64,000 bases of DNA from positions 248,001 through 312,000 of the forward strand of contig NZ_BSFQ01000002.1 of NCBI RefSeq assembly GCF_027922425.1. Reading direction: 5' to 3'. Shown one piece after another: positions 18,361 through 26,106 of this stretch. The number at the start of each line of letters is the position of its first letter. Position 1 is the first letter of the stretch. The translations under genes and the position numbers were made by a program. Below the pieces are notes generated by a model, which saw nothing but the letters and a program-made list of their open reading frames with translations, was not told where the DNA came from and did no database searches. Source of the DNA: Pseudonocardia halophobica. Lineage in GTDB: Bacteria > Actinomycetota > Actinomycetes > Mycobacteriales > Pseudonocardiaceae.

Positions 18361-19476
18361 TCACTTCGAGTAGTCGATGATGCCGCGGATGATCTTTCCG
18401 TCGCGGAGGTCCTGGTAGCCGTCGTTGATCTCGTCGAGGGTGTAGCGGCGGGTGATCAGCTCGTCGAGCTTGAGCTGCCCGGCGTCGTAGAGGCGCAGCA
18501 TCCGGACGATGTCGTACTGGGGGTTCGACGAGCCGAAGAGCGTGCCCTTGATCGTCTTCTGGTTGAAGACCATGTCCGAGCCCGAGACGTGCACAGTGAG
18601 GTTGGCGGGGTTCGCGACGCCGGTGACGACGACGGTGCTGCCCTTGCCGATGACGGTGAACGCGTCCGTGATGACCTCCTCGGTCATCACACCGACGACG
18701 CAGATGGCCTGGTCCGCGCCCTCGCCCCAGGTGAGCTCCTCGACCGCCTCCGCGGCCTCCCCGGCGGTGGCGAAGACATGGGTGGCGCCGAACTCCTGAG
18801 CGGCTTCGCGCTTGAACGCGACCGGGTCGACGCAGATCACGTACTTCGCGCCGGCGTGTGCGGCGCCCTGGACGGCGTTCATGCCGACCCCGCCGAGGCC
18901 GTAGATCACGACGGTGTCGCCGGGCTTCACCCCGCCGGCGTTGACCGCGCTGCCCCAGCCGGTGGGGACCCCGCAACCGACCAGGACGGCCTTGTCCAGC
19001 GGGAGCCAGTCGTCGACCTTCACACAGGAGAGCTCCGAGACGGTGGCGTACTCGGAGAAGGCACCGAGCATGCAGAAGGCGCCGATGTCGCCGAGCTCGG
19101 CGTCGTGCATACGGAAGGTGCCGTCGGGCATGGAGCCCTCGAGGATGGTGGCACCCTGGTTGCACAGGTTCTGGCGGCCGGTGGAGCAGTAGCGGCAGAT
19201 CCCGCAGGAGGGGATGAAGCTGCACACCACGTGATCGCCGGGCTGCATCTTGGTCACGCCTGGGCCGACCTGCTCGACGACGCCTGCCGCCTCGTGGCCG
19301 CCGACGATCGGGAAGCGGACGACGTTGTCGCCGTCGACCATGTGCAGGTCGGAGTGGCAGAGGCCGGCCGCGGTCATCTTGAGCAGGACCTCGCCCGCCC
19401 GCGGCTCGTCGAGCTCGATCTCGCGGACGTCGAAGGGGGTGTGGTAGCCGGTCAGGACGGCGGCGCGTGTCTTCAC
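18361..19476 (-). CDS. zinc-dependent class III-type alcohol dehydrogenase (NDMA-dependent group)
   Basis: A 371-residue medium-chain alcohol dehydrogenase. Catalytic zinc ligands Cys40, His61/Glu62 and a cysteine in VGCGVPTGW are visible. The structural zinc site is Cys91, Cys94, Cys97 and Cys105 (CGICRYCSTGRQNLC). GLGGVG marks the NAD fold. The sequence style matches actinobacterial NDMA-dependent alcohol dehydrogenases, whose bound cofactor is recycled by an unusual carrier. Start is GTG 19476 behind GGAGGAG. It sits 35 bp after the aldehyde dehydrogenase gene, so the pair oxidises an alcohol to an acid. Confidence 0.92.
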   Translation of the reverse strand: MKTRAAVLTGYHTPFDVREIELDEPRAGEVLLKMTAAGLCHSDLHMVDGDNVVRFPIVGGHEAAGVVEQVGPGVTKMQPGDHVVCSFIPSCGICRYCSTGRQNLCNQGATILEGSMPDGTFRMHDAELGDIGAFCMLGAFSEYATVSELSCVKVDDWLPLDKAVLVGCGVPTGWGSAVNAGGVKPGDTVVIYGLGGVGMNAVQGAAHAGAKYVICVDPVAFKREAAQEFGATHVFATAGEAAEAVEELTWGEGADQAICVVGVMTEEVITDAFTVIGKGSTVVVTGVANPANLTVHVSGSDMVFNQKTIKGTLFGSSNPQYDIVRMLRLYDAGQLKLDELITRRYTLDEINDGYQDLRDGKIIRGIIDYSK

Positions 19477-19511
19477 GATGGGTCTCCTCCGGTAGGGGTG
19501 ATCGGTGGTGG

Positions 19512-21005
19512 TCAGCCGTGGAAGGTCCAGACGGACTTGGTCTCGAGGTAGCCCTCGAGGCTGTCGGGTCCGAGGTCGCGGCCGTAGCCGGACTGTCGGT
19601 AGCCGCCGAACGGGGCCGCCGGGTCGGTGAGTCCCCAGCCGTTGACGTAGACCGTCCCGGCACGCAGCGCCCTGGTGGCGCGGTGCGCGAGGCTCACGTC
19701 GCGCGTCCAGATGCCCGCGGCGAGGCCGTACTCGCTGTCGTCGGCGCGGCGCAGCACCTCGTCGGTGTCGTCGAAGGGCAGCACGGTCAGCACCGGGCCG
19801 AAGATCTCCTCCGTGGCGCAGGCCATGTCGTCCCGGGCGTCGGAGATGATCGTGGCCGGGTGGAAGAACCCGTCCGCGGACACGTCCGGCCCGACGTGGA
19901 CGCTGGCGCCCTGCTCGACCGCGAGGCTCACGTGCTGCCCGACCTTCGCCTTCTGCGAGGCGTTGACCAGCGGGCCGAGCTCGGTGCCTTCGTCCAGGCC
20001 GTGTCCCGGCCGCAGACCGTCGGCGATCCCGTGCAGCCGCTCCACGACCTGGTCGTGCACGGAGCGGTGGACGTACAGCCGCGAGGGGGCGCTGCAGGTC
20101 TGGCCGGAGTGCCAGAAGAGGCCACCGGCTGAGCCCGCCACGGCCGCGTCGAGGTCCGCGTCGGCGAAGATGATGTTCGCGCTCTTCCCGCCGAGCTCCA
20201 GCGTCACCCGCTTGACCTGGTCCGCCGCCCGGCGGGCGATCTCCTTCCCCACGGCGGTCGAACCGGTGAAAGTGATCTTGTCGACGCCGGGGTGGTCGAC
20301 CAGGGCCTGGCCCGCCTCCTGTCCGCGGCCGGGCACGACGTTGAGGACTCCCGCGGGCAGACCGGCCTCAACGGCCAGCTCGGCCAGCCAGAGCGCGGAG
20401 TGCGGGGTCTCCTCCGAGGGCTTCAGCACGATGGTGCAGCCGGCGGCCAGGGCGGGCGCGAGCTTCCAGCCGCACAGCAGCAGCGGGAAGTTCCAGGCGG
20501 TGATCGCGCCGACCACGCCGACGGGGTCCTTCTCGGTGGCGATGTGGACACCCGGGTGGGAGGTCGGCACCGTCGAGCCGACGATCTTGGTGGGCCAGCC
20601 GGCGAAGTAGTGGAAGCTGCGGGCGGCGAAGTCGACGTCGATGCCGCGGGCGGCGGCGCGGACCTTGCCCGCGTCGAGCACCTCGAGCTCGGCGAACTCG
20701 TCGGCGTGATCGAGGATGGCGTCGCCGATGCGGTGCAGGACCTTGCCGCGCTCGATCGGCGTCAGGGTCCGCCATTCCGACGCCGGGTCGAACGCCCGGC
20801 GCGCGGCCCGGACCGCACGGTCGACGTCCGCCGCGTCGCCGCAGGCGGCGGTGCCGATGCGGTGGCCGTCCGCAGGGTCGAGCACGGGGAGGGTCTGTCC
20901 GCTCAGGGCGGGCAGGGCCTGCCCGTCGATGAACACGTGGGGCGGTAGAGCCAGCCTCGTGGCCACGGCGGGGGAGAGGGCGCGTGTGTCAGTGCTCAGG
21001 GTCAT
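19512..21005 (-). CDS. NAD(P)+-dependent aldehyde dehydrogenase
   Basis: A 497-residue ALDH-superfamily enzyme. WNFPLLLCGWKLAPALAAG and KPSEETPHSAL shape the cofactor site, Glu270 lies in LELGGKSANI and nucleophile Cys304 in GQTCSAPSR. ATG 21005 was chosen within a longer open frame because AAGGAG lies 7 nt upstream. It is first in the six-gene minus-strand run. A TTTGATACAA motif 20 bp upstream matches the site found before the divergent operon, so both are probably controlled by the GntR protein at 25352. Confidence 0.93.
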   Translation of the reverse strand: MTLSTDTRALSPAVATRLALPPHVFIDGQALPALSGQTLPVLDPADGHRIGTAACGDAADVDRAVRAARRAFDPASEWRTLTPIERGKVLHRIGDAILDHADEFAELEVLDAGKVRAAARGIDVDFAARSFHYFAGWPTKIVGSTVPTSHPGVHIATEKDPVGVVGAITAWNFPLLLCGWKLAPALAAGCTIVLKPSEETPHSALWLAELAVEAGLPAGVLNVVPGRGQEAGQALVDHPGVDKITFTGSTAVGKEIARRAADQVKRVTLELGGKSANIIFADADLDAAVAGSAGGLFWHSGQTCSAPSRLYVHRSVHDQVVERLHGIADGLRPGHGLDEGTELGPLVNASQKAKVGQHVSLAVEQGASVHVGPDVSADGFFHPATIISDARDDMACATEEIFGPVLTVLPFDDTDEVLRRADDSEYGLAAGIWTRDVSLAHRATRALRAGTVYVNGWGLTDPAAPFGGYRQSGYGRDLGPDSLEGYLETKSVWTFHG

Positions 21006-21024
21006 CAGCGACTCCTTCTCGATA

Positions 21025-21034
21025 TTTGATACAA
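21025..21034. promoter_or_regulatory. TTTGATACAA site before the ALDH operon
   Basis: On the minus strand this reads TTGTATCAAA, 20 bp upstream of the ALDH start. The nine-base core TTG-TAT-CAA is a short odd palindrome of the sort bound by FadR/VanR-type GntR dimers, and it recurs at 21163 and 26073. Confidence 0.5.
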
Positions 21035-21162
21035 TTGCACACTGTGTCAGCGAGTACAACCGTCGACTTGTCGATACTCCGCTGAGCTGCAGGTTCACCC
21101 CCCGGCCGCAGGCCAGGGTCCGGGTAGCGGGTGCCGTGGACCACCATGGCACCTTGCGCAGG

Positions 21163-21180
21163 TTGTATCAAGGATCTAAC
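21163..21180. promoter_or_regulatory. TTGTATCAAGGATCTAAC site before the thiolase operon
   Basis: Same TTGTATCAA core as above, extended by GGATCTAAC, which is nearly repeated as AGATCCGAAC at 26081-26090. It is 58 bp upstream of the first start codon of the operon. The extended match is unlikely by chance in this GC-rich DNA. Confidence 0.6.
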
Positions 21181-21237
21181 GTCGATTGCAGAGATGGGAG
21201 CTCACTGCTCCCGCCGAACAGTCCCCTGGAGGCGTCG

Positions 21238-21684
21238 ATGCCCCCCACGAACACCTCGGATGCTTCGGCTCCTGTACGGACCCGGCCCTTCCGCGAGGGC
21301 CTGGTGTCGCTCGAGCCGCCGCGTCTGCTCGGATCCCGCTGTGGTGCGTGTGCCACGGCGACCTTCCCGCCCCGCGAGTTCTGTCCGGCCTGCCGCGCGG
21401 TGGAGGGGCTGGAGAAGACCGAGCTCGACCGCCGCGGGCGGATCCACTCGTTCACCGTCGTCCGGCAGGCCCCGCCCGGGGTCGCGGTGCCCTATGTCCT
21501 GGCCTGGGTGGACCTGCCCGCCGACCAGGTGCGGTTGATGTCCACCGTGGTGGGTGCGGAGCCGGAGGCGGTCGAGCTCGGCCTGCCGGTGGAGCTCGAG
21601 CTCACCCCGTTCGCCACCGGCGAGGACGGCGCCGAGCTGCTGGGCTTCCGCTTCCGCGTGATCGATGGGGAGGAGAACGCATGA
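21238..21684 (+). CDS. Zn-ribbon/OB-fold (DUF35) partner protein of the thiolase
   Basis: A 148-residue DUF35-type protein: an N-terminal rubredoxin-like Zn ribbon with CGAC and CPAC pairs, followed by an OB fold (GRIHSFTVVRQAPPG onward). Such proteins bind acyl-CoA and form obligate complexes with thiolase-fold enzymes, for example BbsA with BbsB or ChsH2 with Ltp2. ATG 21238 follows GGAGG by 6 nt. The gene overlaps the thiolase by 4 nt, which fits stoichiometric complex formation. Confidence 0.88.
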   Translation: MPPTNTSDASAPVRTRPFREGLVSLEPPRLLGSRCGACATATFPPREFCPACRAVEGLEKTELDRRGRIHSFTVVRQAPPGVAVPYVLAWVDLPADQVRLMSTVVGAEPEAVELGLPVELELTPFATGEDGAELLGFRFRVIDGEENA

Positions 21685-22835
21685 GCCTCGCTCCCGCCCA
21701 TGTCGCTGGCGCCGGGATGGTCCGGTTCGGCAAGTACCCGGCCGACGTCACGCTCGAGCGCATGGCGGCCGGGGCGGCCCGCGCCGCCCTGGCCGACGCC
21801 GGAGCCGACCTCGGACAGGTCGACGGGCTCTACGTCGGCCATGTGTTCGGCGGCCCGGTGGCCGGGCAACGGGTCGCGGCGCAGGTCGGGCTGGACGGCA
21901 GGCCGGTGTCCAACCACGAGAACTACTGCGCCAGCGGCGCCACCGCGGTCCGCGAGGCCTGGGTCGCCCTGGCCGCCGGGCTGCACGACGTCGTCCTGGT
22001 GATCGGCGTGGAGAAGATGACCGACCGGATCTCCGGCGGGGTCCGCCCGGACCCCGGTGACCTCGACGCCGCCGTCGGCTATGTCATGGCCGCGGGACAC
22101 GCGATGAGTGCCCGCCGCTACATGGCCGACCACGGGGCCACCCGGGAGCAGATCGCCGCAGTGGCCGTGAAGAACCACGCGCACTCGGTGCACAACCCGT
22201 TCGCGCAGTACCGGAAGCCGATCTCCCTGGAGCAGGTCCTCGGGGCGCGGCAGATCGCCGAGCCGCTCGGGCTGCTGGACTGCAGCCCGATCTCGGACGG
22301 CGCCGCGGCGGTCGTGCTGTGCAGCCCCGCGGGCCTGCGCCGGCTGGGGCTCTCCGGCCCGGTTCCCCGCGTGCTGGGGGTGGGGCTGGTCAGCGGGGCC
22401 GTGCAGACCGGACTCGGTGATCTCAATGCCGAGGACGTCTCACGGCGGGCCGGCGAGGAGGCGTGGAAGCTGTCCGGGGTCGGCCCGGACGAGATCGACC
22501 TCGTCGAGATGCACGACTGCTTCACCATCGCCGAGGTCGTCCGCATGGAGGGCCTCGGCCTGGTTCCGCATGGACGGGGCGCGGCGTGGGCGGCCGACGG
22601 GCACACCGCCCTCGGTGGACGGCTGCCGGTCAATCCCTCCGGGGGCCTGCTCTCGCGCGGCCACCCCGTCGGCGCCACCGGGGCCGCGCAGGTCTGCGAG
22701 CTGACCTGGCAGCTGCGGGGCACCGCGGGTGGCAGGCAGGTCGACGGTGCCCGCACCGCCCTGGCCTACTGCAAGGGCGGCACCGTCAACGGCACCGACG
22801 GCGGCTCGGTCACCACGGTGGTGATGGCGCGATGA
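21681..22835 (+). CDS. thiolase, catalytically complete (BbsB/SCP-x-like)
   Basis: A 384-residue thiolase. The acyl-accepting Cys83 is in NYCASGATA, His278 in MHDCFT, His328 in SRGHPVGATG and Cys364 in AYCKGG, so the catalytic set is intact. This lipid-transfer/SCP-2-like branch works with a separate Zn-ribbon subunit, encoded immediately upstream. Expected role: CoA-dependent cleavage of a 3-oxoacyl-CoA. Start and stop overlap both neighbours by 4 nt. Confidence 0.9.
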   Translation: MSLAPAHVAGAGMVRFGKYPADVTLERMAAGAARAALADAGADLGQVDGLYVGHVFGGPVAGQRVAAQVGLDGRPVSNHENYCASGATAVREAWVALAAGLHDVVLVIGVEKMTDRISGGVRPDPGDLDAAVGYVMAAGHAMSARRYMADHGATREQIAAVAVKNHAHSVHNPFAQYRKPISLEQVLGARQIAEPLGLLDCSPISDGAAAVVLCSPAGLRRLGLSGPVPRVLGVGLVSGAVQTGLGDLNAEDVSRRAGEEAWKLSGVGPDEIDLVEMHDCFTIAEVVRMEGLGLVPHGRGAAWAADGHTALGGRLPVNPSGGLLSRGHPVGATGAAQVCELTWQLRGTAGGRQVDGARTALAYCKGGTVNGTDGGSVTTVVMAR

Positions 22836-23407
22836 CGACCTCCACCCTCCGGCCGGTGCACGTGGTGGGAGGCGGTGAGCTCGGTCCGCTGGTCGAGCGG
22901 GCGCTGGAGACCGTGGACGCCGTGGCCCCGTCCGCGTGCGTCGTCGCGCCCGTGCCCCGGCGTGCCCCGCTGGCCGACCTGACGGACGCCCGGCTCGCCG
23001 ACGAGGTCGCGGGCTCGCTCGAGGCGGTGCTCGCCGCGGTCCGGGGCGAGCTCACCCACCTCGGGTCCGGCGCCCAACGCGGGTCCGGCGCCCACCGCGG
23101 GTCCGGCGGCCGCCTCGTGTTCGTGCTGCCCGCCGAGCCGCTCATGGCGGTCGGTGGCGGGACCGCGCCCTCCGCGGTGACCAACGGCGTGCTCTCCATG
23201 GCCCGCACGCTGTCCATCGAGCTCGCCCGAGACGCGGTCACCGTCAACGTCCTGGCCGTCGCGGCCGAGGAGTCGAGCGGCGGCACCGACCCCACTGCGT
23301 CGCTGACCGCCCAGCTGGCGGCCCTGCTCGGGCCGGGCGGCGAGCGGATCACCGGGCAGGAGATCTACCTGACCGCCGGCTCCGACTTGGGAAGGCTGCG
23401 CCCATGA
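22832..23407 (+). CDS. SDR-fold pseudoenzyme subunit (BbsC-like)
   Basis: A 191-residue protein of SDR descent, shortened relative to the usual ~250. Aligning its C-terminal half to the SDR encoded next door gives 29 ungapped positions (APSAVTNGV against AYSTAKGGL) in which catalytic Ser, Tyr and Lys become Ala101, Pro113 and Thr117. A glycine-rich VVGGGELG remains at the N-terminus. The middle contains a GSG-rich repeat. It overlaps both neighbours by 4 nt. In anaerobic toluene degradation BbsC is an inactive SDR that pairs with active BbsD. Gene order and decay pattern suggest the same arrangement here. Confidence 0.8.
   Translation: MTTSTLRPVHVVGGGELGPLVERALETVDAVAPSACVVAPVPRRAPLADLTDARLADEVAGSLEAVLAAVRGELTHLGSGAQRGSGAHRGSGGRLVFVLPAEPLMAVGGGTAPSAVTNGVLSMARTLSIELARDAVTVNVLAVAAEESSGGTDPTASLTAQLAALLGPGGERITGQEIYLTAGSDLGRLRP
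23063..23116 (+). repeat. three in-frame 18-bp tandem repeats
   Basis: GGGTCCGGCGCCCA-type units begin at 23063, 23081 and 23099 and encode GSGAQR, GSGAHR and GSGGRL in the SDR pseudoenzyme. The insert lies in the linker before the strand preceding the former active site, probably a flexible loop. Confidence 0.8.
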
Positions 23408-24156
23408 CCGCCCTCACCGGCAGGATCGCCCTGGTCACCGGGGGCGCAGGCGGCATCGGGCGCAGCATCTGCGGCGCGCTCGCGGCCCGTGGCGCCACGG
23501 TCGTGGTCGCCGACCTCGACGGGGAGGCGACGGCCGCTGCGGCCGCCGCGATCGACATCGAGCACCCGGGCCGAGCGCACCCGCTGGTCCTGGACGTGAC
23601 CGATCCCGCGTCCCGGACTGCGGCGATCGGGTTCGGCGCCGACCTCGGCGGGGTGGACGTGCTGGTCAACTGCGCCGGCGTGCTGCGTGACGCGCGGATC
23701 GGGCGGCTCGAGCCCGCCCTGTTCCGGCGACTGTTGGAAATCAACCTGCTCGGTCCGCTGGCCCTGACCCGCCTCGTCGCGCCCGGGATGGCCGCGCGGG
23801 GCGGGGGAGCGGTCGTGAACCTGGCCTCGCGCGCGTGGCTCGGCACGTTCGGGTCCACGGCCTACTCCACGGCGAAGGGCGGGCTCGTCGGCGCGACGCG
23901 GTCGCTCGCCCTCGAGCTCGGCCCCGCCGGGATCACCGTCAACGCCGTGGCCCCCGGGTTCGTCGAGACCCCGATGACCGACGGGCTGCCCCCGGACATC
24001 CGCGGCCGCACCCTGGCGGCCATCCCGGTCGGTCGGGGCGGCCGTCCCGACGACGTCGCCGGCGCCGTCGCCTACCTCGCCGAGGCCCCCTACGTCACCG
24101 GGCAGGTCCTCGTCGTGTGCGGCGGGCGCAGCATCGGCGACCCCTACGCCGCATGA
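23404..24156 (+). CDS. short-chain dehydrogenase, active partner (BbsD-like)
   Basis: A 250-residue SDR with TGGAGGIG at 12-19, NCAG at 89-92 and the full catalytic set Ser142, Tyr154, Lys158. It ends in an IGDPYAA extension. It overlaps the inactive SDR by 4 nt and probably forms a heteromer with it. Expected reaction: NAD+-dependent oxidation of a 3-hydroxyacyl-CoA to the 3-oxoacyl-CoA that the thiolase cleaves. Confidence 0.88.
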   Translation: MTALTGRIALVTGGAGGIGRSICGALAARGATVVVADLDGEATAAAAAAIDIEHPGRAHPLVLDVTDPASRTAAIGFGADLGGVDVLVNCAGVLRDARIGRLEPALFRRLLEINLLGPLALTRLVAPGMAARGGGAVVNLASRAWLGTFGSTAYSTAKGGLVGATRSLALELGPAGITVNAVAPGFVETPMTDGLPPDIRGRTLAAIPVGRGGRPDDVAGAVAYLAEAPYVTGQVLVVCGGRSIGDPYAA

Positions 24157-24167
24157 GGAGACCCACC

Positions 24168-25277
24168 GTGCCCGACGCCGCACCGCAGCCCACCGAGGGG
24201 CCCCTGACCGGGATCAAGGTCGTCGAGTTCGCCGGGCTCGGGCCCGGCCCGTTCGCCGCGATGCTGCTCGCCGACGGCGGCGCGGACGTCCTGCGCATCG
24301 ACCGCCCCACCGGCCCCGTCGACGGCGGCGCGCTCACCCGCGGCCGCCCCTGGATCGGACTCGACCTCAAGGACCCCGCCGACCTCGACACCGCCCGTGC
24401 GCTGGTCAGCTGCGCCGACGTGCTCGTCGAGGGATTCCGGCCCGGGGTCATGGAACGCCTCGGGCTCGGCCCCGACGACTGCCGGGCGGACAACCCCGGC
24501 CTGGTCTACGGCCGGATGACCGGCTGGGGGCAGGACGGGCCGCGTGCCCGCCAGGCCGGTCACGACATCAACTACCTGGCGCTGACCGGGGCGCTGCGCT
24601 CGATCGCGCGCCGCGGCGAGGGCCCGGTCCCGCCGCTGAACCTGGTCGGCGACTACGGCGGCGGCGGGATGATGCTGGCCTTCGGCATCGTCACCGCCCT
24701 GCTCGAGCGGCACCGCAGCGGGCGCGGGCAGGTCGTCGACGCGGCCATGGTCGACGGCGTGAGTCTGCTGATGACCGGGGTCTGGAGCCGTGCCGCGCAG
24801 GGCCGCTGGTCGCACGAGCCGGGAACCAACGACATCGACACGGGTGCGCCGTTCTACGACGTCTACGCCACCGCCGACGGCGAGTACATGGCTGTCGGCA
24901 GCATCGAGCCGCAGTTCTGGGCCCGGCTGCTGCAGGGCCTGGGGCTCGACCCCGACACCCTGCCCGCCCAGTGGGACCGCGAGGCGTGGCCGCAGATGAA
25001 GGAGGTCGTCGCCGACGCGTTCGCCACCCGCACCCGCGCGGAGTGGACCGAGGTCTTCGCCGACCTCGATGCGTGCGTCACCCCGGTCCTGTCCCTGGCC
25101 GAGGCCCCGGTCGACGCCCATCTCCGTGCTCGTCGGACCCTCGTGCAGCGGCCGGACGGGCCGCAGCCGGCCGCGGCACCGCGTCTCGATCGCACCCCAC
25201 TACGGGCCAGGGAGGCCGGAACGGTGGAGAAGGCCCTCGGTCGCTGGGGCGTGTCACTCACAGCAGGTGCGCGGTGA
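24168..25277 (+). CDS. alpha-methylacyl-CoA racemase (family III CoA-transferase fold)
   Basis: A 369-residue CaiB/BaiF-fold protein. GIKVVEFAGLGPGPFAAML opens the protein, and GHDINYLALTGAL with His132 and LVGDYGGGGMML with Asp162 match the catalytic His and Asp of alpha-methylacyl-CoA racemase (AMACR/MCR) rather than formyl-CoA-transferase-type enzymes. It would epimerise the carbon next to the thioester so that stereospecific beta-oxidation can proceed. GTG 24168 follows GAGGAG. In bbs operons this place is taken by a CoA-transferase of the same fold, so the swap suggests a branched or alpha-substituted acyl-CoA. Confidence 0.85.
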   Translation: MPDAAPQPTEGPLTGIKVVEFAGLGPGPFAAMLLADGGADVLRIDRPTGPVDGGALTRGRPWIGLDLKDPADLDTARALVSCADVLVEGFRPGVMERLGLGPDDCRADNPGLVYGRMTGWGQDGPRARQAGHDINYLALTGALRSIARRGEGPVPPLNLVGDYGGGGMMLAFGIVTALLERHRSGRGQVVDAAMVDGVSLLMTGVWSRAAQGRWSHEPGTNDIDTGAPFYDVYATADGEYMAVGSIEPQFWARLLQGLGLDPDTLPAQWDREAWPQMKEVVADAFATRTRAEWTEVFADLDACVTPVLSLAEAPVDAHLRARRTLVQRPDGPQPAAAPRLDRTPLRAREAGTVEKALGRWGVSLTAGAR

Positions 25278-25308
25278 CCGCGGCGCAGTCCATCCCGCTG
25301 GGTCGGGT

Positions 25309-25319
25309 GATAGTTTATC
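25309..25319. promoter_or_regulatory. GATA-GTT-TATC palindrome upstream of the GntR gene
   Basis: An AT-rich odd palindrome 33 bp before the GntR start, inside an otherwise very GC-rich stretch. It shares TATC with the TTGTATCAA motif and could be an autoregulatory site or a -10 region. Confidence 0.3.
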
Positions 25320-25351
25320 CAGGGCTGAACGGGCGATCGGGGGGAGCCGGC

Positions 25352-26032
25352 GTGGCTGGACGAGCACGCGCTGCCGCTCGCCCCCGCCTGCAGCGCCGGG
25401 CGATGAGCGTCGAGGTGGCCGAGCACATCCGCTCGATGATCTTCGATGGACGTCTGAAGGCCGAGCAGCGCGTCCCGCAGGACGCCATCGCCGAGGAGCT
25501 CGGCGTGAGCCGCCTACCGGTGCGCGAAGCGCTGATCACCCTCGAGGCCGACGGTCTGGTCGCCTCCGAGCCGCATCGCGGCACGTTCGTCGTACCCATC
25601 CGCGCCGAGGACATCACCGACCACTACCGCCTCTACGGCATGGCCCAAGGGCTCGCCGCGGCCGGGGCGGTCCGGCGGATGACGGAGCCGGTGCTGACCA
25701 GGTTGGAAGAGCTGCATGCGCAGATGTGCGCCAGTGAGGATCCGGACCTGCTGCACGACCTGAACTGGGAGTTCCACTCCCTGATCAACAGAACGGGCGC
25801 GAGCCGCCGGACCCTGTCGGTGCTGCGACACCTGTCGCACAACCTGCCGCGCGAGGTCTACAGCCTGCCGGCCGCCGCGAGCCCGCAGGCCAACCGTGGG
25901 CACGCGCGCATCATCGCCGCGCTGCGCGCCGGCAACGAGGCCGAGGCCGATCTGGCCAACCGCGAGCACGTCCAGCAGGAGGGCGACCAGGTCGTCGCGG
26001 CGCTCAAGCGCGACGGCATCCTCGCCGACTGA
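25352..26032 (+). CDS. GntR-family regulator, FCD (FadR/VanR) subgroup
   Basis: A 226-residue regulator. The N-terminal winged helix includes EHIRSMIFDGRL, LGVSRLPVREALITLEADGLV and HRGTFVV. The all-helical FCD effector domain follows, with likely metal/ligand residues in WEFHSLI and GHARIIAAL. GTG 25352 follows GGGGGAG by 6 nt. It lies between the two acyl-CoA operons, both of which, with the ALDH operon, have TTGTATCAA-like sites. A local pathway repressor released by an acid or acyl-CoA is the simplest reading. Confidence 0.88.
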   Translation: MAGRARAAARPRLQRRAMSVEVAEHIRSMIFDGRLKAEQRVPQDAIAEELGVSRLPVREALITLEADGLVASEPHRGTFVVPIRAEDITDHYRLYGMAQGLAAAGAVRRMTEPVLTRLEELHAQMCASEDPDLLHDLNWEFHSLINRTGASRRTLSVLRHLSHNLPREVYSLPAAASPQANRGHARIIAALRAGNEAEADLANREHVQQEGDQVVAALKRDGILAD

Positions 26033-26072
26033 CGGCCAACCCGCCGGACCACGCCGCTCCTGAGGCGCTCGC

Positions 26073-26090
26073 TGTATCAAAGATCCGAAC
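26073..26090. promoter_or_regulatory. TGTATCAAAGATCCGAAC site before the aldolase-ligase operon
   Basis: Matches TGTATCAAGGATCTAAC at 21164-21180 except for one transition in each half and one extra base. It lies 17 bp before the start codon, overlapping the expected leader, suited to repression by the adjacent GntR protein. Confidence 0.6.
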
Positions 26091-26106
26091 AAGGGAGGTT
26101 CGGGAC

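Noticed and set aside
15273-18380. Long plus-strand open frames opposite the MFS genes, rich in Gly, Glu, Asp and Gln
   Set aside because: They are antisense shadows created by high third-position GC; the minus strand has clear transporter motifs and ribosome sites.
24168-25277. Initial idea that this gene is a BbsE/F-type succinyl-CoA:benzylsuccinate CoA-transferase
   Set aside because: GHDINY and GDYGGGG match the catalytic His and Asp of alpha-methylacyl-CoA racemase, not the Asp nucleophile pattern of family III transferases.
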